This document shows positions 32,109 to 41,266 of a DNA stretch of 64,000 bases, one piece after another; position 1 is the stretch's first letter, and every line of letters starts with the position of its first letter. The notes under the pieces are model-generated. The model did not search any database and was not told the origin of the DNA. It worked only from the letters and a program-made list of their open reading frames with translations. This stretch comes from Pseudomonas mendocina (GTDB lineage: Bacteria > Pseudomonadota > Gammaproteobacteria > Pseudomonadales > Pseudomonadaceae): NCBI GenBank assembly GCA_037482215.1, contig CP148074.1, positions 3,224,001 to 3,288,000 of the forward strand, in the 5' to 3' direction. The position numbers and the translations under genes are program-made.

Positions 32109-33323
32109 ATGGCGGCCTACGAATACCTGGCCATGGATGGCTCCGGAAAAAAATCCAGCGGCGTGCTCGAAGCCGACAGTACCCGCCAAGCCCGGCAACT
32201 ACTGCGTGAACGTCAGTTGATTGCGCTTAAGGTCGCCGTACAGGGCAAACGCAGCCTCAGCGCCAGCAACGGCAAGCCGTCTGGCAGGCGCCTGAATAGC
32301 GCCGAGCTGGCCTTACTCACCCGCCAGTTGGCCACCCTCGTACAGGCCTCACTGCCTCTGGAAGAAGTGCTGGCAGCCGTGGCGGCTCAGAGCAACAAGC
32401 AATTTATAAAAAGCATGCTGCTGGCTATTCGTGGCCGCGTGCTGGAAGGCCACACGCTGGCTCGGGCCTTGGGTGATTACCCCCTTGCATTTCCTGATTT
32501 GTACCGGGCCACGGTGGCCGCTGGCGAACGCTCCGGGCATTTGGACCAGGTGCTGCTGAACCTGGCGGACTACACCGAAAGCAGCCAGGCAGCACGGCAG
32601 AAAATCCAGCTGGCCATGCTCTACCCGAGCATCCTGATGGTTGCCGCAATCAGCATCGTCGGCTTCCTCATGGGCTTTGTCGTACCGGATGTGATCAAGG
32701 TGTTCATCGACAGCGGCCAAGACCTGCCCCTACTCACCCGCGCGCTGGTGGCCAGCAGCAGCTTTCTGCAAAGCAATGGACTGTGGCTGCTGCTGTTGAT
32801 CGCGTCGCTCGTTACCGCCATTCGCGTATTGCTGCGCAAGCCTGCCTGCCGAGCGCGCTGGCACGAACTGCTGCTGCGCATGCCGCTATTGGGTGAACTG
32901 GTGCGAGCCAGCAACTGCACGCGTTTTGTCAGCACCCTGGCGATTCTCGGACGCAGCGGCGTCCCGCTACTGGACGCGCTGGAAATCGCCAGTGAAGTGG
33001 TTGCCAATCAGAAAATTCGTACCGGTCTGAAAGACATCGTCAAGGGCGTAAGCGAAGGTATCAGCCTGACCAGAGCCTTGGAACTTAACGGAAGTTTCCC
33101 CCCCATGATGCTGTACATGATCGCCAGCGGCGAACGCTCCGGCGAACTGGACAACATGCTCGAACGGGCCTCACGACAACAAGAAGAACAATTGTCCGGG
33201 CGCATTGCGCTGCTGATGGGCCTGTTTGAGCCAGCGATGCTGGTGTTCATGGGTGCCTCGGTTCTGGTCATCGTGCTGGCGATCCTGATGCCGATCCTCA
33301 GCCTCAACCAACTGATCACCTGA
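32109..33323 (+). CDS. gspF: type II secretion platform protein GspF
   Basis: Polytopic inner-membrane platform protein, 404 residues, with the usual duplicated T2SSF domain. The first copy is around 70-190 (LLTRQLATLVQASLPLEEVL ... GERSGHLDQVLLNLADY), and the second around 270-395 (RFVSTLAILGRSGVPLLDAL ... ASGERSGELDNMLERAS). Three membrane helices are visible (VAAISIVGFLMGFVV; GLWLLLLIASLVTAI; AMLVFMGASVLVIVLAILMP). It lies 2 bp after gspE. Confidence 0.96.
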   Translation: MAAYEYLAMDGSGKKSSGVLEADSTRQARQLLRERQLIALKVAVQGKRSLSASNGKPSGRRLNSAELALLTRQLATLVQASLPLEEVLAAVAAQSNKQFIKSMLLAIRGRVLEGHTLARALGDYPLAFPDLYRATVAAGERSGHLDQVLLNLADYTESSQAARQKIQLAMLYPSILMVAAISIVGFLMGFVVPDVIKVFIDSGQDLPLLTRALVASSSFLQSNGLWLLLLIASLVTAIRVLLRKPACRARWHELLLRMPLLGELVRASNCTRFVSTLAILGRSGVPLLDALEIASEVVANQKIRTGLKDIVKGVSEGISLTRALELNGSFPPMMLYMIASGERSGELDNMLERASRQQEEQLSGRIALLMGLFEPAMLVFMGASVLVIVLAILMPILSLNQLIT

Positions 33324-33337
33324 CCTGGATTCGCACC

Positions 33338-33772
33338 GTGTACACACCTCGCAAACAACGTGGCTTCACCATGATTGAGATCATGGTGGTGGTCGTCATC
33401 CTTGGCGTACTCGCCGCCTTGGTGGTGCCTCAGATCATGAGCCGCCCTGATCAGGCCAAAGTCACCGCGGCCCAAAGCGACATCAACGCCATCGCCATGG
33501 CCCTGGATATCTACAAACTTGATAACCACCACTACCCTTCCACCCAGCAAGGCTTGCAGGCGCTAGTAACTAAACCCGGTGGCAATCCAGCTGCGCGCAA
33601 CTGGAACCCGGACGGCTACCTCAAGCGTTTGCCCGTCGACCCATGGGGCAACAACTACCAGTACCGCCTGCCCGGCAGCCGGGGTAACGCCTACGACCTG
33701 TTCTCCTTTGGCGCAGACAGTAAAGCCGGTGGCGAAGGCCTGAATGCCGAAATCGGCAACTGGGAAAAGTAA
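33338..33772 (+). CDS. gspG: major pseudopilin GspG
   Basis: Main subunit of the secretion pseudopilus. It has 144 residues with the prepilin peptidase site RG|FTMIEIMVVVVILGVLA (Gly-1, Glu+5), and the GspG-specific calcium/C-terminal region (YPSTQQGLQALVTKPGGNP, GYLKRLPVDPWGNNYQYR, YDLFSFGADSKAGGEG). It starts with GTG 14 bp after gspF. Processing requires a PilD/XcpA peptidase encoded elsewhere. Confidence 0.97.
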   Translation: MYTPRKQRGFTMIEIMVVVVILGVLAALVVPQIMSRPDQAKVTAAQSDINAIAMALDIYKLDNHHYPSTQQGLQALVTKPGGNPAARNWNPDGYLKRLPVDPWGNNYQYRLPGSRGNAYDLFSFGADSKAGGEGLNAEIGNWEK

Positions 33773-33774
33773 AC

Positions 33775-34269
33775 GTGGCCCGACAGCCTGAATGCGGTTT
33801 CACCCTGATGGAGCTGCTGCTGGTCATCATGTTGGTTGCCCTGAGCGCCAGCATGATCAGCTTGGTTAGCCCAGAATCCGGCAGCCGCCTGGCCCGTTAC
33901 GAAGGCCGCCAGTTGCAGGACTTGTTGCAGTCGCTGCGCCATGAGGCGGTGCTCAATTTCAGCGATTACGGCCTGCGTATTGAACCCGCCAGCTACAGCG
34001 TTATGCATTTGGATGAACAGGGTCAGTGGCAGCCAGACCAGCGTTTTCGCCTGCATAACCTGCCGCACCTGATGCGCTTTCGCCTTGAACTCAACGAGGC
34101 AGGTAGCAGCCTGGGCAATCACGAGGTTGCCAGCGGCGTGCCCCATATTTTGCTGCTTTCCAGTGACGAAATCAGCGCTTTCACCCTCTGGATCGAACAG
34201 GACAACAAAGCCCTGTTGAGCCTTTCCAGCGACGGCATTGAGGATGCAGAACTTGAACTTCTCAACTGA
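33775..34269 (+). CDS. gspH: minor pseudopilin GspH
   Basis: A 164-residue pseudopilin with an unusual short leader. The cleavage site is CG|FTLMELLLVIMLVALSAS with Glu+5. The GspH-type globular part (GRQLQDLLQSLRHEAVLNF, YGLRIEPASYSVMHL) follows. GTG start 2 bp after gspG; its end overlaps the gspI start by about 26 bp. Confidence 0.88.
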   Translation: MARQPECGFTLMELLLVIMLVALSASMISLVSPESGSRLARYEGRQLQDLLQSLRHEAVLNFSDYGLRIEPASYSVMHLDEQGQWQPDQRFRLHNLPHLMRFRLELNEAGSSLGNHEVASGVPHILLLSSDEISAFTLWIEQDNKALLSLSSDGIEDAELELLN

Positions 34270-34639
34270 ACGAGGCTTCACCCTGCTTGAGGTGATGGTG
34301 GCCCTGACCATTTTCGCCACCTTGTCGATGGCGCTGTTCAGTGCGCTGCAACATATCACCCGTAGCAGCGCAGCACTCTCTGAGCGCACCCTGGCCATAT
34401 GGGTCAGCGACAACCGCATGAACGAACTACGCACCGGTATACAGCCAGCGCGGCTTGGTTCGACGCAGGAGCACATCGAGTTTGGCGGCCGCCAGTGGTG
34501 GTTGTTCAGCACCATCAAAGCCAGCCGAATCCCGAACCTGCTACTGGTCCAGCTCAAGGTTTCAGCAGAAGAAAACCTACAGCGTGCGCGCCAGTATAGC
34601 CGTGCCCAGCTCAGGGGCTTTATCGAGGCACGCCCATGA
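34244..34639 (+). CDS. gspI: minor pseudopilin GspI
   Basis: A 131-residue pseudopilin with RG|FTLLEVMVALTIFATLSM and the T2SSI tail (WVSDNRMNELRTG, LLVQLKVSA). It forms the pseudopilus tip with GspJ and GspK. ATG 34244 lies inside the end of gspH. A TTG at 34238 in the same frame is possible, and AGG directly before the ATG is too close for a normal ribosome site, so the exact start is uncertain. Confidence 0.9.
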   Translation: MQNLNFSTERGFTLLEVMVALTIFATLSMALFSALQHITRSSAALSERTLAIWVSDNRMNELRTGIQPARLGSTQEHIEFGGRQWWLFSTIKASRIPNLLLVQLKVSAEENLQRARQYSRAQLRGFIEARP

Positions 34640-35244
34640 AACAGCGTGGTTTTACCCTGCTCGAAGTGCTGATCACCATCACCATTTTCGCCATGCTGGC
34701 CTTAGCCACCTGGCAGATGCTCGACCGCGTTATGCGCAGCGACAAGCGCCTGGACCAGCACGAAACGCAAATGCGCCGCCTGCAACGGGCCATGAGCATC
34801 CTAGAGCGTGATTTGGTGCAGGCTCGCCATCTGCCACTGGCGGACGACCCCAGCCACAGCCAGGCCATGGTCAGCCAACCCGATGGCCTGACCTTAGTCC
34901 GTGGCGGTTGGCGCAACCCGCTGGACACACCACGCAGCGAGCTGCTGCAAGTCAGCCACCGCTGGCAAAACGGTGTATGGGTACGGGAAAGCAAAGCCAT
35001 GACGCCAACCCCAGACGCGGCCAACACCGGCAATGTGCAGCAACTGATGCAGAACGTGGAGTTGAAAAGCCTGCGCTTTGTTGACGGTGCAGGCCAGTTC
35101 CATGATTTCTGGCCTGCTGGCAGTGATCGCCTGACCTTGCCCAGTGCCTTTGAGCTGCGCCTGAACACACCCGGTTACCCTGGAATCCGCCGCTTTATCC
35201 TGCTGCCGGGAGACCGCACACCAGCCGAGGTGGACGATGAATAA
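34636..35244 (+). CDS. gspJ: minor pseudopilin GspJ
   Basis: A 202-residue pseudopilin with MKQRG|FTLLEVLITITIFAMLA and the GspJ body (QRAMSILERDLVQARHLPL, LTLVRGGWRNPLDTPRSELL, LRFVDGAGQFHDFWP). It is a tip component with GspI and GspK. The start overlaps the gspI stop (ATGA). Confidence 0.94.
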   Translation: MKQRGFTLLEVLITITIFAMLALATWQMLDRVMRSDKRLDQHETQMRRLQRAMSILERDLVQARHLPLADDPSHSQAMVSQPDGLTLVRGGWRNPLDTPRSELLQVSHRWQNGVWVRESKAMTPTPDAANTGNVQQLMQNVELKSLRFVDGAGQFHDFWPAGSDRLTLPSAFELRLNTPGYPGIRRFILLPGDRTPAEVDDE

Positions 35245-36121
35245 ACCCCGCCACCAAATGGGTGTCGCCCTGCTCAGCGTCCTGATGATTACTGCACTGG
35301 TGGTGCTTGTAGTCAGCAATATCCTCGCCCGTCAGCGCTTTAACCTGCACAGCAGCGCCAACCTGCAAACCCAGCAAACCCTCTGGCAACTGGCCCTTAG
35401 CGGTGAGGTTTTGGCGCAACAAAGGCTGCTGGAAGATGCCCGCAGCGAAGGTGGCCTGTTGATGACTCATTTGGGCCAGAAGTGGGCTCAAAACGCTCCA
35501 GTGCTGGACATCGACGGGGCAATAATCCACGTGCGTCTGGAAGACCTCAGCGCCCGCCTTAACCTCAACAGCCTGAGCCAGGGCAACAACCGCACCCAGC
35601 GCGCCCGCTATCAGCGCTTGCTGGCTCAGCAAGGCATCAGCGCCCATGATCCGGCGATTTTGTTTAACCAGTCCTCAAGCAACAGGCTGGGCGACATCAG
35701 CGAGTTGCGCCAGCTACCCCACGTAAACCGCACAGCCCTGCAACAACTAACACCGCTGGTGGCGGCTTTCGATACCAGCAGCATCAACATCAACACCGCC
35801 CCCGCAGAGATCCTCGCCTGTATCGAGGGCATCGACCCGGCCACTGCTCGCACGCTGGCCAAATCACGCCCCGCTAAAGGTTACCCCTCGCTGGAAGCAT
35901 TTCTCTCCAACCCCATGCTGCAAGGCCGCGATATCAACCCCAGCGGCCTCGGTGTGAGCAGCCGTCAGTTTCGCGCCACCGTGACCGTGGACAGCCAACA
36001 ACAGCGGCTGAGCCTGGTGAGCGACCTGAGCCTGATCGACAACCACACCGTACAGGTCCGCCAACGCACGCTGCTGCGGGCCCCAGCTGTTACTAACCCC
36101 CAAGCGGATAAACCCAAATGA
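35237..36121 (+). CDS. gspK: minor pseudopilin GspK
   Basis: A 294-residue tip pseudopilin, larger than the others and lacking Glu+5, as is usual for GspK: leader MNKPRHQMG| then VALLSVLMITALVVLVVSN. The body contains the helical insert and the helix-hairpin-like region SSININTAPAEILACIEGID. It caps the pseudopilus. The start overlaps gspJ by 8 bp. Confidence 0.95.
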   Translation: MNKPRHQMGVALLSVLMITALVVLVVSNILARQRFNLHSSANLQTQQTLWQLALSGEVLAQQRLLEDARSEGGLLMTHLGQKWAQNAPVLDIDGAIIHVRLEDLSARLNLNSLSQGNNRTQRARYQRLLAQQGISAHDPAILFNQSSSNRLGDISELRQLPHVNRTALQQLTPLVAAFDTSSININTAPAEILACIEGIDPATARTLAKSRPAKGYPSLEAFLSNPMLQGRDINPSGLGVSSRQFRATVTVDSQQQRLSLVSDLSLIDNHTVQVRQRTLLRAPAVTNPQADKPK

Positions 36122-37248
36122 GCCACTGGCTTTACCTGCTGCCGGATGTGCAGCCCACCTGCTGCTATTGGTGGCAGGCCGAAGGTCCACTGCATCAGGG
36201 CGATCTGGCACAAGCAGCAGTCGCGCTTGCCGGACAACCACTGACCCTGCTGCTGCCGATGGAAATGGCCAGCTACCACTGCGTCAGCATCCCGCCCCGC
36301 AGTGGCCGATGGATGCGCCAAGCCCTGAGCAATGCTGTGGAAGAACAGGTAATCGACGAAATCGACACGCTGCACCTTGCCCATGGCCCGTTGAAGGACA
36401 AGGGTCAGTGCGCCGTCGCCGCCATCAACCGTGATGCTTTAAGCCGCTGCCTGGAACAACTCGCTGAAGTAAACCTGCGCCCGTTACGCGCCTACCTGGA
36501 TGCCGATTGCCTGCCTGCCGACAAAGAGCACGCCCTGGAGTTTGCCGGGCGCTGGCTGCTGGGGGGTGATACCTCGCTACGCTTCGCGCTGACAGCAGAT
36601 GAGCTGGTGGGGCTTCGTCCCTTTTTGCCTGAAAGCCTGCACTGGCAAAGCCCAGAACCGCCGCTACAGATGACAGCTAGTTGCATCGACTGGCAGCAGC
36701 AGGATCAACCCTGGCATGTGCTCAGCCAGGGCTCGTCTGCGGCCATTAACTTGCTTCAGGGGGAGTTCCAGCAACATATCCCACAGCCACCAGCCTGGCG
36801 TTTGGTGGTGTCAGCCCTGGTCATTGCGGCCTTTGCCACGCTGCTACAAAGCATCTTTCTGAGCACCTACCTGAACCACCAAAGCGAGCAAATTCAGGCC
36901 GAAACCGACGCTCAGTGGCGTCAGCATTTTCCCGATGCCGGGCCGCTGGATGATCTCGCCAGCTACATCAGCAGTCATCAGCACAGCAGCACCACCCACT
37001 ACAACGGCGTAGCGCTGCGCCTGTCCGAACTGGCTCAGCTGTGGAGCAGCAGCCACGGCGCGCTGGCTCAAGTCCAACGCCTGGACTATCAAGCGGATGA
37101 AGGCTGGAGCCTGCAGGTCAACGCGGCGGCTTTTTCCGACCTTCAGCAGCTGCGGGAAAACCTGACCGCTCAAGGGCTGGAGGCCAGCACCGACTCGTCG
37201 GTACGCGATATTCAGGGCGTCAGCGCACGCTTTCAGATCAAGGAGTGA
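36118..37248 (+). CDS. gspL: type II secretion protein GspL
   Basis: Bitopic platform protein of 376 residues. The cytoplasmic actin-like N-terminal domain that recruits GspE is residues 1-220 (PLTLLLPMEMASYHCVSIPP; FAGRWLLGGDTSLRFALTAD). One membrane helix (LVVSALVIAAFATLLQSIFL, about 224-243) leads to a periplasmic ferredoxin-like domain at the C-terminus. It overlaps gspK and gspM by 4 bp each. Confidence 0.9.
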   Translation: MSHWLYLLPDVQPTCCYWWQAEGPLHQGDLAQAAVALAGQPLTLLLPMEMASYHCVSIPPRSGRWMRQALSNAVEEQVIDEIDTLHLAHGPLKDKGQCAVAAINRDALSRCLEQLAEVNLRPLRAYLDADCLPADKEHALEFAGRWLLGGDTSLRFALTADELVGLRPFLPESLHWQSPEPPLQMTASCIDWQQQDQPWHVLSQGSSAAINLLQGEFQQHIPQPPAWRLVVSALVIAAFATLLQSIFLSTYLNHQSEQIQAETDAQWRQHFPDAGPLDDLASYISSHQHSSTTHYNGVALRLSELAQLWSSSHGALAQVQRLDYQADEGWSLQVNAAAFSDLQQLRENLTAQGLEASTDSSVRDIQGVSARFQIKE

Positions 37249-37733
37249 CTATGGCGATGTTCAAAACCGTGCTGCATCGCGTCCAACCACACTGGCAGCG
37301 CTTAGCCAAACGCGAACAGCAGGCGTTGCTTGGCCTTGCCTTGTTCTTCGCATTGGTGGGCTTTTACAGGCTGATCTGGCAGCCACAAGAGCAGGCATTA
37401 GAGCGGGCCAGAGATCGCTTCAGCGAGGTTTCCTTGCTGCAACAACAATTGCAGCAGCTGCCCCTCGATGCGTCCTCTAATGACGAATCGGCCCTTAGCC
37501 CCAGCACCCTACCCGGTCATATCGCCCGCTCCAGCAACCTGGCGGGGCTGAACCTAGAGCGCATGGATAATGAAACGCCGGAGCGCATCAGCCTGTCCCT
37601 GGAAGGCCCACTGAACAACCTGATTCAGTGGATCGACCAGCTTGAGCAGAAACAGGTGCACGTCACCGCTCTATCCCTTGAGGTCGCCTCCAACGCCATC
37701 GCCACCGCGCAGTTGCAGGTGGAGATTCAGTAA
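37245..37733 (+). CDS. gspM: type II secretion protein GspM
   Basis: A 162-residue bitopic partner of GspL. After a short cytoplasmic part (RVQPHWQRLAKREQQALLGL) comes one helix (ALFFALVGFYRLIWQP), a coiled coil and a ferredoxin-like periplasmic domain (MDNETPERISLSLEGPLNNL ... WIDQLEQKQVHVTALSLEV). It is the last gsp gene here; no gspN or gspO follows. Confidence 0.92.
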   Translation: MTMAMFKTVLHRVQPHWQRLAKREQQALLGLALFFALVGFYRLIWQPQEQALERARDRFSEVSLLQQQLQQLPLDASSNDESALSPSTLPGHIARSSNLAGLNLERMDNETPERISLSLEGPLNNLIQWIDQLEQKQVHVTALSLEVASNAIATAQLQVEIQ

Positions 37734-37815
37734 GCACCGCAAGGCTTTCTCCTAATACCGGCCGCGCCACCGCACGGTAGATAACCCTGCGGGCTTATCT
37801 ACCCTACACATTGGC

Positions 37816-38147
37816 GGGGATTCGGGGGCGCTCACACAACCGCAAACATGCGCAAAGTTGTTCAAAGGCACAGAGGCCCAAGAACAGTTCCCCAACTGTA
37901 AGAACACCGCCAACCGCCCCTTCAGAAGGGTGACCGGAATTGCCGTGGAAGAGGTTGAGCGGCATGGATGCCGCGAGAGAAGTGATGGGCCATGGACGGC
38001 CCTTCGCTGCGGGCCTCTGGAGCGGTGATTGCGGGCACGAACCCGCAGCGAAGCTGCAGGGCCGGATGCAGGGGCAAGCGTTTTTGGTTCCTTTTGTCGA
38101 GACTGACAAAAGGGACTCGCCCGAGAAGGGCGAAACCCATTCTCAAG
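37816..38147. repeat. 332-bp intergenic repeat, copy 1
   Basis: Non-coding sequence with many short palindromes, repeated almost exactly at 38428-38760 in direct orientation (start-to-start about 612 bp). The antisense open frames (DUF1534-like peptides) are by-products of the composition. The type is common between Pseudomonas genes. Confidence 0.9.
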
Positions 38148-38427
38148 TCCTGACACACCAGGCCAGCCGAGCGAACGGACATAACTATCAGCACCGGGTT
38201 GTCTGCGCCTACGGGTTGCGTCCCCTACGGACGCCTCACTTTTCTTTGCTTGCACAAAGAAAAGTAAGCAAAGAAATGCACCCCAGCATCCGGGTTTCGC
38301 TGCGCGAAACTTCCGCACTCCGGCACCGCTCCGGGGTCGCCATACAAGGGCCGTCCATGGCCCTTTATGGCTCTCGCCGCATCCATGCGGCTCGCCCCTA
38401 CGCAGCACCTGCGTTTGGCCTACTGAT
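38148..38427. repeat. spacer between the 332-bp repeats, with hairpins
   Basis: It contains CTTTTCTTTGCTT followed by an imperfect inverted AAGTAAGCAAAGAAA, and GGGCCGTCCATGGCCC-type palindromes. No gene is visible. It looks like part of the same intergenic repeat family. Confidence 0.6.
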
Positions 38428-38760
38428 GGGGATTCGGGTGGTGCTCACACAACCGCAAACATGCGCAAAGTTGTTCAAAGGCACAGAGGCCCAAGAACAG
38501 TTCCCCAACTGTAAGAACACCGCCAACCGCCCCTTCAGGAGGGTGACCGGAATTGCCGTGGAAGAGGTTGAGCGGCATGGATGCCGCGAGAGAAGCGATG
38601 GGCCAAGGATGGCCCTTCGCTGCGGGACTCTGGAGCGGTGATTCCGGGCACGAACCCTCAGCGAAGCTGCAGGGCCGGATGCAGGGGCAAGCGTTTTTGG
38701 TTCCTTTTGTCGAGACTGACAAAAGGGACTCGCCCGAGAAGGGCGAAACCCATTCTCAAG
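38428..38760. repeat. 332-bp intergenic repeat, copy 2
   Basis: Second copy of the element at 37816-38147, differing at only a few positions. It ends at CCCATTCTCAAG, 25 bp before the gdhA terminator. Confidence 0.9.
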
Positions 38761-38784
38761 CAACTACACATCCCAAACTCCAGG

Positions 38785-38820
38785 CAAAAAAATACCCACT
38801 CTGTAGAGCGGGTATCTTCT
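38785..38820 (-). terminator. gdhA terminator
   Basis: On the minus strand GATACCCGCTCT pairs with AGAGTGGGTAT and is followed by seven T. It lies 44 bp behind the gdhA stop. Confidence 0.9.
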
Positions 38821-38863
38821 TGAGCATCACGCCTGGCTTGTGGCCCGGCGCTCTACCTGATTC

Positions 38864-40549
<1,686 letters not shown>

Positions 40550-40624
40550 TGGCGTTCCCAACTGGATTCGAACCAGTATCTAGCCCTTAGGAGGGGCTTA
40601 TTCTATCCATTGAACTATGGGAAC
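40550..40624 (-). tRNA. tRNA-Arg(CCT)
   Basis: 75-nt cloverleaf with encoded CCA: acceptor GTTCCCA/TGGGAAC, D-arm GTTCAATGGATAGAAT, anticodon stem-loop GCCCCTCCTAAGGGC with anticodon CCT (reads AGG), and T-loop GGTTCGAATCC. Confidence 0.97.
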
Positions 40625-40738
40625 ACTGACCGTTGGCGTGGTCGACAGCGGCCCGCATCTTACCAGACCAGACGGATTTGTCATGCAGCTGCCATCACTG
40701 CTGCACATACTCGGGGCAAATTGAGGAAGGAGTTCACC

Positions 40739-41218
40739 ATGTCCAGCGCAACCGCCCAAAGCATCCCGGATTCACCCTTTGCCACCGTTGAATTACGCTG
40801 CGCCAGCCAGGAGGACGCCCCTTCTTTGGCAGGCCTGATGCAGCAACTGGTGCCTGATGAGCCGCTACTGGACAGCAAGCTGCTGGCCCTACGCTTGGCC
40901 GAACATGCGCCCAACCGGGAGATTCTGGTCGCAGAGCGCGACGGCCGCGTGCTGGGCACCTGCACCATTAACCTGATTGAACACCTGTCGCATAACTTTG
41001 CCCGCTCCGCGATTCTCGAAGATGTGGTGGTAGACGCCGAATCCCGTGGGCTGGGGATTGGCCAGGCGCTGATGGGCAAGGCGATTGAGCGCGCAAAAGC
41101 CTGGGGATGCTACAAAGTTGCACTGTCCAGTAATGTAAAGCGGGAAGAAGCCCATCGTTTCTATGAAAACCTAGGATTCAAGCTCCATGGCTACAGCCTG
41201 ATGCTGCCGCTGGATTAA
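40739..41218 (+). CDS. GNAT family N-acetyltransferase
   Basis: A 159-residue acetyltransferase. The GNAT core is REILVAERDGRVLGTCTINL, AILEDVVVDAESRGLGIGQA with the acetyl-CoA loop RGLGIGQAL, and the late HRFYENLGFKLHGYS. GGAAGGAG lies 6 nt before ATG 40739, so the longer frame into the tRNA is rejected. It is a single gene, and the substrate cannot be told. It is not adjacent to the phn operon, so it is not called phnO. Confidence 0.85.
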   Translation: MSSATAQSIPDSPFATVELRCASQEDAPSLAGLMQQLVPDEPLLDSKLLALRLAEHAPNREILVAERDGRVLGTCTINLIEHLSHNFARSAILEDVVVDAESRGLGIGQALMGKAIERAKAWGCYKVALSSNVKREEAHRFYENLGFKLHGYSLMLPLD

Positions 41219-41266
41219 TCCGCCCGATGGCGCCGGTGCAACCCGGCGCCACCTGAATTTGCGACT

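Noticed and set aside
37752..38763. DUF1534-like open frames in the intergenic repeats
   Set aside because: They occur in both copies of a non-coding palindromic repeat, in several frames, with no ribosome sites.
40739..41218. Calling the GNAT gene phnO
   Set aside because: It is separated from the phn operon by two unrelated genes and has no phosphonate-specific feature visible.
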